Assembly: GCF_003182135.1 (NCBI RefSeq)
Contig: NZ_QGTL01000010.1
Span: 205,059 to 269,058, forward strand
Source of the DNA: Nocardia neocaledoniensis
GTDB lineage: Bacteria; Actinomycetota; Actinomycetes; Mycobacteriales; Mycobacteriaceae
Length of the DNA stretch: 64,000 bases
Reading direction: 5' to 3'
The position numbers were made by a program, and so were the translations under genes. Numbering within the stretch: the first letter of the stretch is position 1; every line of letters starts with the position of its first letter. The notes beneath the pieces are model-generated. The model did not search any database. It was not told the origin of the DNA and saw nothing but the letters and a program-made list of their open reading frames with translations. This document shows positions 14,806-23,113 of this stretch, one piece after another.

Positions 14806-17412
14806 TCACTCCGCGAGGATCTCCACGTAGCCCTCCGTGCCGTGCACCCGGATGCGCTGGCCGTCGTGGATCAGCGCGGTGGCGTGTTCCACGCCGACGA
14901 CGGCCGGCAGCCCGTATTCGCGGGCGATCACCGCGCCGTGGGTCATCACGCCGCCGACCTCGGTCACCAGCCCCGCGATCGCCACGAACAACGGAGTCCA
15001 GCTCGGATCGGTGTAGGCGGTGACCAGGATGTCGCCCGGCGCGAGGTCGGCCTGGCCGATGTCGGTGAGCACCCGGGCCCGGCCCTCGACCGTCCCGGCC
15101 GAGACGGCCATGCCGGGCAGCGCGCCCGCGGGCAGGTCCTCGCGCCGGTACGCGCCGCTGAGCGCTTCGCCGTCGGAGGTGAGCACGCGCGGCGCGGTGA
15201 GCGACTGATAGGAGCGGAACGCGTCCTTGCGGTCGTCGAGGAGCCCGGGTCGCACCCGCCGGGTGCGCACCACCTCGGCGAGTTCGTCGAAACGCAGGTA
15301 GTAGATGTCCTCGGGATCGTCGAGGACATCCGCAGCGACGAGGCGCCCGGCCTCGCGGAGCAGGGCCTGCTTGTAGATGAAGTAGCAGCTCACCATCGCG
15401 TACTTCGGATACTCCCGATAGCCGGCGAAGGTGCGGACCCGCGCGATCGTCGCCGCGGTCTCCTCGGCCTTGCGCGCGCCGTCGGGCAGGGCCCGGACAC
15501 GCTGCAGGAGTTCGTGTTCCGCCTGTTCGGCGGCGCGCAGCCCGTCCTCGAAACGCCGCTGTCCGGCACCGGGGGCGAAGGTGCGCACGTTGCCGAGGAT
15601 GGTCGGCACGAGGGTGGCGGGCCGTTCGCGCCAGCGGGGCCTGGTGATGTCGATCTCGCCGACGCACCGCATGCCGTACCGCTCGAGAAAGCCCTCGATC
15701 GCCGCGCGCGCCGTGCTCCCGCCGGGGCGGCGGGCGAGCTCGTCGAGGAAATCGGTGTCGGCGCCGCGCCGCTCGACTTCGGCCAGGTAGGCGACGACGG
15801 CGGGCAGCGGGCGGATCACGTCGGCGACATCGAGCAGCGCCAGCCCCATCTCGGAGGTCACGTTGCCGGGGACCGACTGGGTGAGGACGTCGGCGGCGTT
15901 CTTCTCCCCCAGCCATTCGCCCAGCCGGTCGTTGAGCCACCAGGTGGCGTCGATGGCGGCGTTGATCACCTGGAGGCTGCGCGGAAGGAACAGGGTGCGC
16001 CGCAGCTGCTGGATGTCGTTCTCGATGAAGTCCAGCAGTTCCGGGCCGGCGAGCGGTTCGATCGTCCGCCGCAACTCGGCCACGTAGTTCTCGCAGTGCG
16101 CGATCAGCTCGGCGACGATCGCCGGATCGGTCGGCACGGGTTCCGGTGTCGGCGCGGCCGGTGCGGTGGCCGGGTCGGCGGGTGGTGCGAGGGGGACGAA
16201 GCCGTCGCGGTCGAGGACGGTGCGCAGGGCGTCGCCGATCAGCGGGTCGGACTTGCCGAGCCCGTCGACCACGGCGGCGCGGGTCGCCGGAGCGGACAGG
16301 GCCGCGGTGACGTCGACGAACAGCCGGCCGCCCGCGTCCCGCATCACGGCGGGGCTGGTCAGCTGCCAGACCGAGAGGCCGAGCGGCTTCATCGCGTCGG
16401 TCATCATCTGCTGGTGCCCGACCGAGACGTAGACCCGGTTCGCGGTGTCCCCGGCGACGGGGATCGGGAACAGTGTGGTGATGGGCCTGCTCTGCACGAT
16501 GCGGAATCCGGTATCGTCGCAACACCATTCGATGTCCTGCGGGGCGCCGAAGTGCGCTTCGATCCGTCGTCCGAGCCGCGCCAGCCGCAGCACCTCGTCG
16601 TCGGTGAGCACGCGCTCGGTACGGGACTCGTCGGCGAGCTCGCACACCTCGGTGCCGCCGCCGGGAACAGGACGCACCGCCAGCTTCTTGGTGGCGATCG
16701 ACGCGCTGAGGACGGTGTCCTCGCGCACCCGGTAGACGTCGGCGTTCACCAGCCCGGAGACGAGCGCCTCCCCCAGCCCGAATCCGGCGTCGATGGACAC
16801 GACCGTGCGGTCGGAGGTCACCGGGTCGGCCGTGACCATGATGCCCGCGGTCCGCGCGCACACCATCCGCTGAACGACCACCGCCATCCGGATCTTCGCG
16901 CTGTCGAAGCCGTTGCGCAGCCGGTAGGTGATCGCCCGCTCGGTGAACAACGAACCCCAGCAGCGGCGGACGTGATCCAGGATCGACGCCGCGCCCACCA
17001 CGTTCAGGTAGCTGTCCTGCTGGCCCGCGAACGACGCGGTCGGCAGGTCCTCGGCCGTCGCGCTGGAGCGCACCGCGTAGGCGTCGTCGACTCCGAGCCG
17101 GGCGTGCGCGGCGCGGATCTCGGCGGCTACCGCGTCGGGGACCGGCAGTTCTTCGACGGTGTGGCGCAGCCGGGCGCTCAGCGCGGCGATCCCCGCGCGG
17201 TCGTCAGGCGCGAGCCCGGAGAGTTCGTCGAGGAGTTCATTGAACGACGGCGCGGCGGCCACCGTCGCGGCGAAGGCCTCGGTCGTCACGCAGAACCCGT
17301 CGGGGACCGCGACGCCGTCGACGCGAGCGAGTTCCCCGAGGTTCGCGCCCTTGCCGCCGACCGTCTCGACCTGGGTCCGGTCGATGTCGCCGAAGTCGAG
17401 CACATACGCCAT
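14806..17412 (-). CDS. rph: Rifampicin phosphotransferase (PEP-synthase-like)
   Basis: 868 residues, the length of characterised rifampicin phosphotransferases. An ATP-grasp domain (about 1-320) opens with VGGKGANLGEL and has the YAVRSSATAED loop. A rifampicin-binding domain occupies about 330-750. The C-terminal swivelling His domain has GGVMTHGAVIAREYGLPAVVGV. The catalytic His is residue 825, the same number reported for the Listeria enzyme. It transfers the beta-phosphate of ATP to the ansa chain of rifamycins, inactivating them. The ATG at 17412 has GTGAGGAG upstream. It lies 112 bp after the methyltransferase gene. Rifampicin resistance is known from the family and not tested here; a housekeeping PEP synthase lacks this middle domain. 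Confidence 0.92.
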   Translation of the reverse strand: MAYVLDFGDIDRTQVETVGGKGANLGELARVDGVAVPDGFCVTTEAFAATVAAAPSFNELLDELSGLAPDDRAGIAALSARLRHTVEELPVPDAVAAEIRAAHARLGVDDAYAVRSSATAEDLPTASFAGQQDSYLNVVGAASILDHVRRCWGSLFTERAITYRLRNGFDSAKIRMAVVVQRMVCARTAGIMVTADPVTSDRTVVSIDAGFGLGEALVSGLVNADVYRVREDTVLSASIATKKLAVRPVPGGGTEVCELADESRTERVLTDDEVLRLARLGRRIEAHFGAPQDIEWCCDDTGFRIVQSRPITTLFPIPVAGDTANRVYVSVGHQQMMTDAMKPLGLSVWQLTSPAVMRDAGGRLFVDVTAALSAPATRAAVVDGLGKSDPLIGDALRTVLDRDGFVPLAPPADPATAPAAPTPEPVPTDPAIVAELIAHCENYVAELRRTIEPLAGPELLDFIENDIQQLRRTLFLPRSLQVINAAIDATWWLNDRLGEWLGEKNAADVLTQSVPGNVTSEMGLALLDVADVIRPLPAVVAYLAEVERRGADTDFLDELARRPGGSTARAAIEGFLERYGMRCVGEIDITRPRWRERPATLVPTILGNVRTFAPGAGQRRFEDGLRAAEQAEHELLQRVRALPDGARKAEETAATIARVRTFAGYREYPKYAMVSCYFIYKQALLREAGRLVAADVLDDPEDIYYLRFDELAEVVRTRRVRPGLLDDRKDAFRSYQSLTAPRVLTSDGEALSGAYRREDLPAGALPGMAVSAGTVEGRARVLTDIGQADLAPGDILVTAYTDPSWTPLFVAIAGLVTEVGGVMTHGAVIAREYGLPAVVGVEHATALIHDGQRIRVHGTEGYVEILAE

Positions 17413-17473
17413 CGCGCTACTCCTCACCTGGTGGTTTCGGTTTTCGCGAGCGATTATGGACGACAATTCGGCG

Positions 17474-17502
17474 CCTCATGAGGGCCCGGAATCGTGTATA
17501 CA
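17474..17502. promoter_or_regulatory. Palindromes in the rph leader region
   Basis: The 111-bp gap before rph holds the perfect palindrome CCTCATGAGG (17474-17483) and TGTATACA (17495-17502), both more AT-rich than their surroundings. They could be regulator sites or part of the promoter. I looked for the long inverted repeat known upstream of rifamycin-inactivating genes in actinomycetes and did not recognise one. Confidence 0.3.
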
Positions 17503-17524
17503 GTAGAAGGGGGAAGGGCAGCGT

Positions 17525-18148
17525 TCAGCGCGCGGGCGACAGCACCGCGACCAGGAAGTCGGCGTCGTCGGTGAAGGGTCGCAGATCCCAGGTCGAGAGC
17601 AGCAGATCGGCTGCGAGACCGCATGATTCGGCATCAGCGAGGAATTCCGGGAACGGGTAGCCGCGCTCGGCGCCGAACCCGATCACCACCCGCCCGCGCG
17701 GGCTGAGATGCCGGGCGAAGCCCGTGAGCACCAAGCGCCGCGTGGTGGGCGCGAGGAAGGTCATCACATTGCCCGCGCACACGATGAGGTCGAAATCGGC
17801 GGCGATGCCGCGGGCCGGGAGGTCCAGTTCGGCGAGGTCGCCCACCAGCCACGTCGGGCCCGGATGATCCGCCCGTGCCGCGTCGATCAGCACCGGGTCC
17901 ACATCGACGCCGACGACGGTGTGCCCGGCCCCGGCGAGATAGCCGCCCGTGCGGCCCGCTCCGCATCCGGCGTCGAGCACCCGGCTGCCGCGCCCGAGCA
18001 TCGCGTCGACCATCCGAGCCTCGCCGACGATGTCCTCGCCCTGGGCGGCGAGATTCCGGAATCGCTCCACGTACCAGGTCGAATGCGCCGGATCCGCGGC
18101 CGTGAGCTCTTCCCAGCGACTGGGGACCCGCTCGTTTCCCGTACCCAT
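17525..18148 (-). CDS. Class I SAM-dependent methyltransferase
   Basis: 207 residues with the nucleotide-binding loop VLDAGCGAGRTGGYLAGAG (motif I), then VVGVDVDPVLIDAARAD, LVGDLAELDLP and the DLIVCAGNVMTFL strand. It belongs to the small-molecule type of methyltransferase (Methyltransf_25/11). No membrane or DNA-binding part. The substrate is unknown. The ATG at 18148 has GAGGAGGT 5 bases upstream. It is the gene before rph on the same strand with 112 bp between, so co-transcription is possible but not certain. Confidence 0.85.
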   Translation of the reverse strand: MGTGNERVPSRWEELTAADPAHSTWYVERFRNLAAQGEDIVGEARMVDAMLGRGSRVLDAGCGAGRTGGYLAGAGHTVVGVDVDPVLIDAARADHPGPTWLVGDLAELDLPARGIAADFDLIVCAGNVMTFLAPTTRRLVLTGFARHLSPRGRVVIGFGAERGYPFPEFLADAESCGLAADLLLSTWDLRPFTDDADFLVAVLSPAR

Positions 18149-18205
18149 CAGCACCTCCTCGTCACCGGGCACCCTACCCACCATGACACGGCGCCCGCGC
18201 GGGCC

Positions 18206-18736
18206 TCAGGAGGTCGCCGCCCGCCGCGCCGCGACGCGTGCCCAGACCTGCGGATCGGTGCGCGGGCCGCCCGGGGTCGTGGCGCCGTAGCGATCGATCT
18301 GGGCGGCGATGTCCAGGGGCGCGGTCAGGGCGGTGCCGGGGGCCAGCGCGTCTTCCACGTGTTCGTCGGGGACCAGCCAGCACACCTCGAACTCGATGCC
18401 GTCGGGATCGCGGGCGTAGAGGGCCTTGGTCGAGCCGTGGTCACCGGCTCCGGTCAGCGCGTGCGCCGCCGCGAGCCGATTCCGGACCTCGGCCAGTTCC
18501 GCGAGCGTGTCGACCTCCCACGCCACGTGGTAGAGGCCCACCGAACCCCCTGGCGCCGCGGGCCGTCCGGCCTGGAACAGGCCGAGGTCGTGGTCGTTGG
18601 CCGAGCCGGGATGACGCAGGAACGCGCCACCGGGAAACGATTCGGGCAGCCGCTCGAAGCCCAGCACGTCCTCGTAGAAGCCGATACTGCGCGGCAGGTC
18701 CGCCACGAACAACACGATGTGATTGATTCCCCGCAT
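18206..18736 (-). CDS. VOC family (glyoxalase/extradiol dioxygenase-like) protein
   Basis: 176 residues with two beta-alpha-beta-beta-beta modules. The candidate metal ligands are His6 (INHIVLFV), the His of LYHVAWEV at about residue 89, and Glu in DPDGIEFEV at about residue 136, the 2-His-1-Glu pattern of catechol 2,3-dioxygenase-like enzymes. A C-terminal extension of about 35 residues (from PLDIAAQIDRYG) follows. The substrate is unknown. It is separated by 195 bp from the flavin monooxygenase cluster upstream, and no gene lies in that gap. Confidence 0.83.
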   Translation of the reverse strand: MRGINHIVLFVADLPRSIGFYEDVLGFERLPESFPGGAFLRHPGSANDHDLGLFQAGRPAAPGGSVGLYHVAWEVDTLAELAEVRNRLAAAHALTGAGDHGSTKALYARDPDGIEFEVCWLVPDEHVEDALAPGTALTAPLDIAAQIDRYGATTPGGPRTDPQVWARVAARRAATS

Positions 18737-18931
18737 CGACGGCGACCTTCCTCGAACGACAGCACTCCCCCGTCACGCTCCCACGCGGCCGTCGGAGGCG
18801 GAACACCGGTGACCACGGAGTGGGAGCCTCGATTGCGTGTCCGTACCGCCGCGGGTGGACGCCGCCGCGGTGACCGTAGGGTCCCGGACGACGCCCACCA
18901 GCGAGATCGCTTGCCGTGCAGGGTGATCGGG

Positions 18932-20317
18932 TCAGGCGCGGGTGAGCGCCCCCTCGTACGCGGAGCGCGCGAACCGTCCCGCCGGCTGGAAACGGGCGAG
19001 CAGATCCGCGGCGGGCACGCCGGTGACCTGCTCGATGTAGGCCCCCGCCTGATCGGCGGTCTCGATGCCGAGGAAGGACTGCGGATGGTGCAGCAGACCG
19101 ACCAGCGCCGAGGCGAACCGGTCGTCGACCGCGGCGGCGGCGAAGAACTGGCCGCCGATGTCGGCGAAGGCCGGGTCACTGAGGAACAGGCGGGTCACCT
19201 TGGCGGCGGCATCACCGCGGGCGGCGAGGAACTCGGCGTAGCGCGCCGCGATCCAGGCCTCGTCGAAGGGGCCGTCGTGCACCGCGGCGGCCGCGACCAA
19301 GCGCTGCGCCTGGATCAGGCCGCTCTGCGCGCCCTGCCCGGCGATCGGGTCGTAGGCCACCGAGGTATCGCCCAGCGAAGCGACGGGATGACCGCTCGCC
19401 GTGCGGCCGACGCCCGCGCGCACCACCGGGCGGACGGCACCGGTCAGCCACGAGTGCGGGTCGTCCTCGATCACCGTGGTGGCCAGCACTTCCGGCAGAT
19501 CCCAATCCGCGTAGTCGCGGTAGAGCTCGGTGACCACCCGGTGGGCCGAGGCCGCCGAGTCCGCGGTGGCGAAGCGGCGCTCCCAGTCGCTGCCCGGTCG
19601 CGCCCAGCCGAGGAACGCCCAGCTCGGGCCCGCGTCCTTGTGCAGGTAGGGACCCCACCAGCCCTCGCCCTGATCGGCGAAGATGGAGAAACCGCTGTGC
19701 GCGCCGCCGGCCGGGCCGCGATGGGCGAACACGTCCGGGTCGTGGCCGAGGCCGGTCACCGTCACGGTGAGGAGCTTGCGCTGGGGCGCGTCGTAGACCG
19801 TGCGGGCGGTGTCGATCGGGAACAGGTCCGACAGGCCGGCGCGGCCGGTCGCGACGAGGGTCAGGTCGTGCGCGGCGGCGATACCGTCCAGGGTTTCCGG
19901 AGTGACCTGCTCGACCACGAAGCGGCCGCCGCGGGCGCGGAACGCGGAGAGCCGTTCGTCGGCTTTGAGCCTGGTGTCGACCGCGACCCCGACGTAGCCG
20001 TCGAAGGCGCCGTCGAAGGCGATCAATTCGTTGCGGTCGGGATCGACCAGGCGCACGCTGAGCCCGGTGTGGCGGGGCGCCCTGGCGGTGTAGGTGTCCA
20101 GGCCGAGAGCCAGTTCGGCCTGTTGGGCCACACCGAATTCCAGGGCGGTGCCGGTGGCAGGAACGTCGTCGCGGAGGGCGGGCTGGTCGCGGTCGCTGTA
20201 GAGCGTGACCGTGAAGCCGGCGTCGAGCAGACCTAGCGCCGCGGAGACGCCGGTCTGTCCGGCGCCGACGATCGCGGCCGAACGCGTGGAACGTGAAGCG
20301 GGATTCTGCGATGTCAT
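18932..20317 (-). CDS. StyA-like FAD monooxygenase
   Basis: 461 residues resembling the epoxidase/sulfoxidase component of two-component styrene monooxygenases (group E). The N-terminal FAD loop is AIVGAGQTGVSAALGLLDAG, the second conserved stretch is DLTLVATGRAGL, and the C-terminal FAD loop is ASLGDTSVAYDPIAGQGAQSG. The YDAPQRKLLTVTVTGL segment also aligns with StyA by memory. Such enzymes need free reduced FAD from a separate reductase; none is adjacent. They epoxidise alkenes or oxidise sulfur and indole. It lies 44 bp after the DszA-like gene and is probably in its operon. Confidence 0.8.
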   Translation of the reverse strand: MTSQNPASRSTRSAAIVGAGQTGVSAALGLLDAGFTVTLYSDRDQPALRDDVPATGTALEFGVAQQAELALGLDTYTARAPRHTGLSVRLVDPDRNELIAFDGAFDGYVGVAVDTRLKADERLSAFRARGGRFVVEQVTPETLDGIAAAHDLTLVATGRAGLSDLFPIDTARTVYDAPQRKLLTVTVTGLGHDPDVFAHRGPAGGAHSGFSIFADQGEGWWGPYLHKDAGPSWAFLGWARPGSDWERRFATADSAASAHRVVTELYRDYADWDLPEVLATTVIEDDPHSWLTGAVRPVVRAGVGRTASGHPVASLGDTSVAYDPIAGQGAQSGLIQAQRLVAAAAVHDGPFDEAWIAARYAEFLAARGDAAAKVTRLFLSDPAFADIGGQFFAAAAVDDRFASALVGLLHHPQSFLGIETADQAGAYIEQVTGVPAADLLARFQPAGRFARSAYEGALTRA

Positions 20318-20361
20318 ACCGGAATGGTGCGCGATTCCGGTCCGCCGCAGCAGGGTTGTAC

Positions 20362-21792
20362 TCAGCGGGAGTCGATGGCCGAGCCCGGCCGGGCCTGTGC
20401 GTCGGCCAGGGCGGTCGAATTCGGTCCGCCCACACGGTAACTCGCGCCGCGATGCTCGTCCGGGAGCCGGTCGCCGGCGCCGAACAGCGCGTGCCGCAGG
20501 GTGCCCCCAGGGTACTCGGCCGCATACGCGCCCCGCGCGGTCAGCACCGGAACCACGTGCCGCACGATGTCTTCGAAGGTGCCCGGGGTGATCGCGTAGG
20601 CGAGGTTGAACCCGTCCAGGTCGGTCTCGCCCGCCCAGTCCTGCAGCTGGTCGGCCACGGTCTCCCCCGATCCGACGAACACCGGACCCATGCCGCCGAT
20701 CCCGGCCCAGCGACCGATGTCGCGCACCGTCCACTCGCGCCCGTCGTCGTCGAACTCCTGGAAGGCGGCCACGGCCGACTGGATGGCGTTGCTGTGCACC
20801 TCGCCGATGGGATCGTCGAGGTCGTAGCGCGACAGGTCGATGCCCATCCACCCCGACATGAACACCAGCCCGCCCTCCACGCTCGCGTAGGACAGGTACT
20901 CCTCGTGTTTGGCGCGCGCGGCCTCGTCGGTGGCGTCGGTGACGATGGTGGCCAGCGCGTAGATCCGCGCCGCGTAGCGGTCGCGGCCCGCCTGCTCGAG
21001 CGCGTCCCTGATCCGCGACACCGTCTGGGCGAGTACGCGTTTCGACGGGGCGGCGACGAAGATCGCCTCGGCGTTCTCCGCGGCGAAGCGCACACCGCGC
21101 GGCGAGGCGCCCGCCTGATAGATCACCGGCGTGCGCTGCGGCGAGGGCTCGGACAGGTGGATGCCGGGCACGCTGAAATGCCGTCCGCGATGGCCGATGT
21201 GGTGCACCTTGGCCGGATCGACGTAGACCCCGCTCGCCGCGTCGCGGACGACCGCGTCGTCCTCCCACGAGCCCTCCCAGAGCTTGTAGAGCACCTCGAG
21301 GTACTCGTCGGCCTGGTCGTAGCGATCGTCGTGGTCGAGCTGGTCGTCGGCGCCCATGTTGCGCGCGGCCGAGGGCAGATAGCCCGTCACCACGTTCCAG
21401 CCGATCCGGCCGTCGGTGAGATGGTCCAGGGTGGACAGGCGGCGGGCGAACGGGAACGGGTGCTCGAACCCGGTGCCGGTGGTGACGCCGAAACCGAGGT
21501 GCTCGGTCACCGCGGCCATCGCCGTCACCAGCAGCAGCGGGTCGGCCACCGGCACCTGCGCGCCCTGGCGCAGCGCGGCGATGTCGTTGCCGCCGTACGC
21601 GTCGTAGATGCCGAGGACGTCAGCGATGAACAGGCCGTCGAAGCGGCCCCGCTCGAGCAGGCGGGCGAGCTCGGTCCAATAGCCGAGTTCCTTGTAGCGG
21701 TGCGACTGGTCGTCGGGGTGACGCCACAGACCGGGCGACTGGTGGGCCACGCAGTTCATGTCGAAGGCGTTGAACCGGATCCGGCGCGTCAT
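20362..21792 (-). CDS. FMN-dependent monooxygenase of the NtaA/SnaA/DszA family
   Basis: 476 residues of the luciferase-like superfamily. RRIRFNAFDMNCVAHQSPGLWRHP opens the TIM barrel. The family-specific stretches are LFIADVLGIYD, WNVVTGYL, DRYDQADEYLEVLYKLWEGSW and SPQRTPVIYQAGASPRG. Members oxidatively cleave C-S or C-N bonds (dibenzothiophene sulfone, nitrilotriacetate, S-(2-succino)cysteine) using FMNH2. Its ATG overlaps the upstream DszC-like stop by 4 bp (ATGA), so the two are coupled. The pairing points to organosulfur cleavage. Confidence 0.87.
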   Translation of the reverse strand: MTRRIRFNAFDMNCVAHQSPGLWRHPDDQSHRYKELGYWTELARLLERGRFDGLFIADVLGIYDAYGGNDIAALRQGAQVPVADPLLLVTAMAAVTEHLGFGVTTGTGFEHPFPFARRLSTLDHLTDGRIGWNVVTGYLPSAARNMGADDQLDHDDRYDQADEYLEVLYKLWEGSWEDDAVVRDAASGVYVDPAKVHHIGHRGRHFSVPGIHLSEPSPQRTPVIYQAGASPRGVRFAAENAEAIFVAAPSKRVLAQTVSRIRDALEQAGRDRYAARIYALATIVTDATDEAARAKHEEYLSYASVEGGLVFMSGWMGIDLSRYDLDDPIGEVHSNAIQSAVAAFQEFDDDGREWTVRDIGRWAGIGGMGPVFVGSGETVADQLQDWAGETDLDGFNLAYAITPGTFEDIVRHVVPVLTARGAYAAEYPGGTLRHALFGAGDRLPDEHRGASYRVGGPNSTALADAQARPGSAIDSR

Positions 21793-23009
21793 CGGTTCAC
21801 CTCCGCCGCGGCCCGCTCGCCCGCGCTCCAGCCGAACGGCAGGTCGGTGCCGTTGAGCAGATGATCGCCCACCACCCGTGCCTTCTGGATGGCCGGATTG
21901 TGCACGGAGATCGTTCGCGCGTTGCGCCAATGCCGGTCCAGGCGAAGGCCTTCGGAGACGATGGACGCCCCGCCGACCTCGAACAGCAGACTCGTCGCGG
22001 GCAGCACGGTGTCGATCACCGCGAGCTGGGCCTGGGCGGCGGCCAGTTCCACCTCGGTGAGCGCGCGCCGGTCGGTCGCGCCCGCCGCGAGCACCTCGTC
22101 GAGCAGGTCGGCGACCGCGAGCACGGTCGCGCGGGCGGCGAAGGCGGCCGCGGACAGCTTCCCGATCACCTGCTGCACGAGCGGATCGTGGCGGGGCAGG
22201 TCGGCGGCCGAATGGGTGTAGCCGCGGGTGCGGCGCGACACCCATTCCCGCACATCGCTTTCGGCGCGCTGCGCGATGCCGGCCAGCACGGCGAGCTGGA
22301 CCAGCTGGAGGTAGGCGGTGGCATAGGTGGGTCCGGGCACCCCATAACCCGGTCCGAGGATCTGCTCGTCGGTGACGCGGACCGCGGCGAACTCGGTGGT
22401 GCCGCTGGCGGTGAGCCGCTGCCCGAATCCGTCCCAGTCGTCGTGCTGGCGGACGCCGTCGGCGCGGGCGCCGACCAGCACGCCCACGCGTTCGCCGTCA
22501 CGGTCCGCGGCGACGAGGATGTGGTCGGCGTACAGCGAGCCGGTGCTGTAGTACTTGGTGCCGTCGAGTCGCCAGTGCTCGCCGTCGCGGGTGAGCCGGG
22601 TCCGGTAGCGGTCGACGGCGCCTACGCCTGGTTCGGTGATCGCGTTGCCCACCAGCGTGCCCGCGCTGATCGCGCGCAGCCACCGCTCCCGAACCGGCCC
22701 GGCCTCGGCGAGCAGTTGGTCCTCGACGAAGGAGAAGTGCACCCGCAGCGCCTGCGGCAGATTCGATTCGGCCGCGGCCAAGGCGATGAGCTGGCGGAAC
22801 AGCTGGCGCACGCTCGCGCCGTGGCCGCCGTACTCCACGGGCACCCGCAGCGCGCCGAAGCGGGCGGCCCGCAGGGCGGCGATCTCGGTGTGCGCGAGTT
22901 CCCGGTCGGTCTCGCGGGCGACGGCGCCCTCGGCGATGCGGGCGAAGATCGGGGCGAACAGCTCGTCCAGGGCGGAATCGGCGACGCGTGCCTTCTCTGT
23001 GGATGTCAT
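21789..23009 (-). CDS. Acyl-CoA-dehydrogenase-like monooxygenase (DszC/SfnB type)
   Basis: 406 residues with the acyl-CoA dehydrogenase fold but used as a flavin monooxygenase. The features are RVPVEYGGHGASVRQLFRQL, AITEPGVGAVDRYRTRL, WRLDGTKYYSTGSLYADHILV and the C-terminal RHWRNARTISVHNP. The catalytic Glu of true dehydrogenases is absent at the expected place. The family (DszC, SfnB, TdsC) oxidises sulfur in dibenzothiophene or alkyl sulfones using reduced flavin. It is first gene of the operon with the DszA-like and StyA-like enzymes and divergent from the AmpG-like permease 104 bp away. Confidence 0.85.
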   Translation of the reverse strand: MTSTEKARVADSALDELFAPIFARIAEGAVARETDRELAHTEIAALRAARFGALRVPVEYGGHGASVRQLFRQLIALAAAESNLPQALRVHFSFVEDQLLAEAGPVRERWLRAISAGTLVGNAITEPGVGAVDRYRTRLTRDGEHWRLDGTKYYSTGSLYADHILVAADRDGERVGVLVGARADGVRQHDDWDGFGQRLTASGTTEFAAVRVTDEQILGPGYGVPGPTYATAYLQLVQLAVLAGIAQRAESDVREWVSRRTRGYTHSAADLPRHDPLVQQVIGKLSAAAFAARATVLAVADLLDEVLAAGATDRRALTEVELAAAQAQLAVIDTVLPATSLLFEVGGASIVSEGLRLDRHWRNARTISVHNPAIQKARVVGDHLLNGTDLPFGWSAGERAAAEVNR

Positions 23010-23113
23010 GTCCTCACCATGGCCCGGCCTGGCCGCGCGCTCACCGGTTGCGCGCAGCGCGATCACAATGGGTGCGCGCGGCGCGCGGCCGTCGGCTCTG
23101 CGACGATGACCCC

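Noticed and set aside
14806..17412. Calling the PEP-synthase-like enzyme a housekeeping PEP synthase
   Set aside because: The length, middle domain and His825 position match rifampicin phosphotransferase instead.
13717..17481. 1254-residue plus-strand frame over rph
   Set aside because: Antisense of rph and the phosphoesterase, with His/Gly/Arg-rich low-information sequence.
18777..18827. Inverted repeat GCTCCCAC/GTGGGAGC with a 35-bp loop
   Set aside because: Loop too long for a terminator and no position relative to a promoter; probably chance in this base composition.
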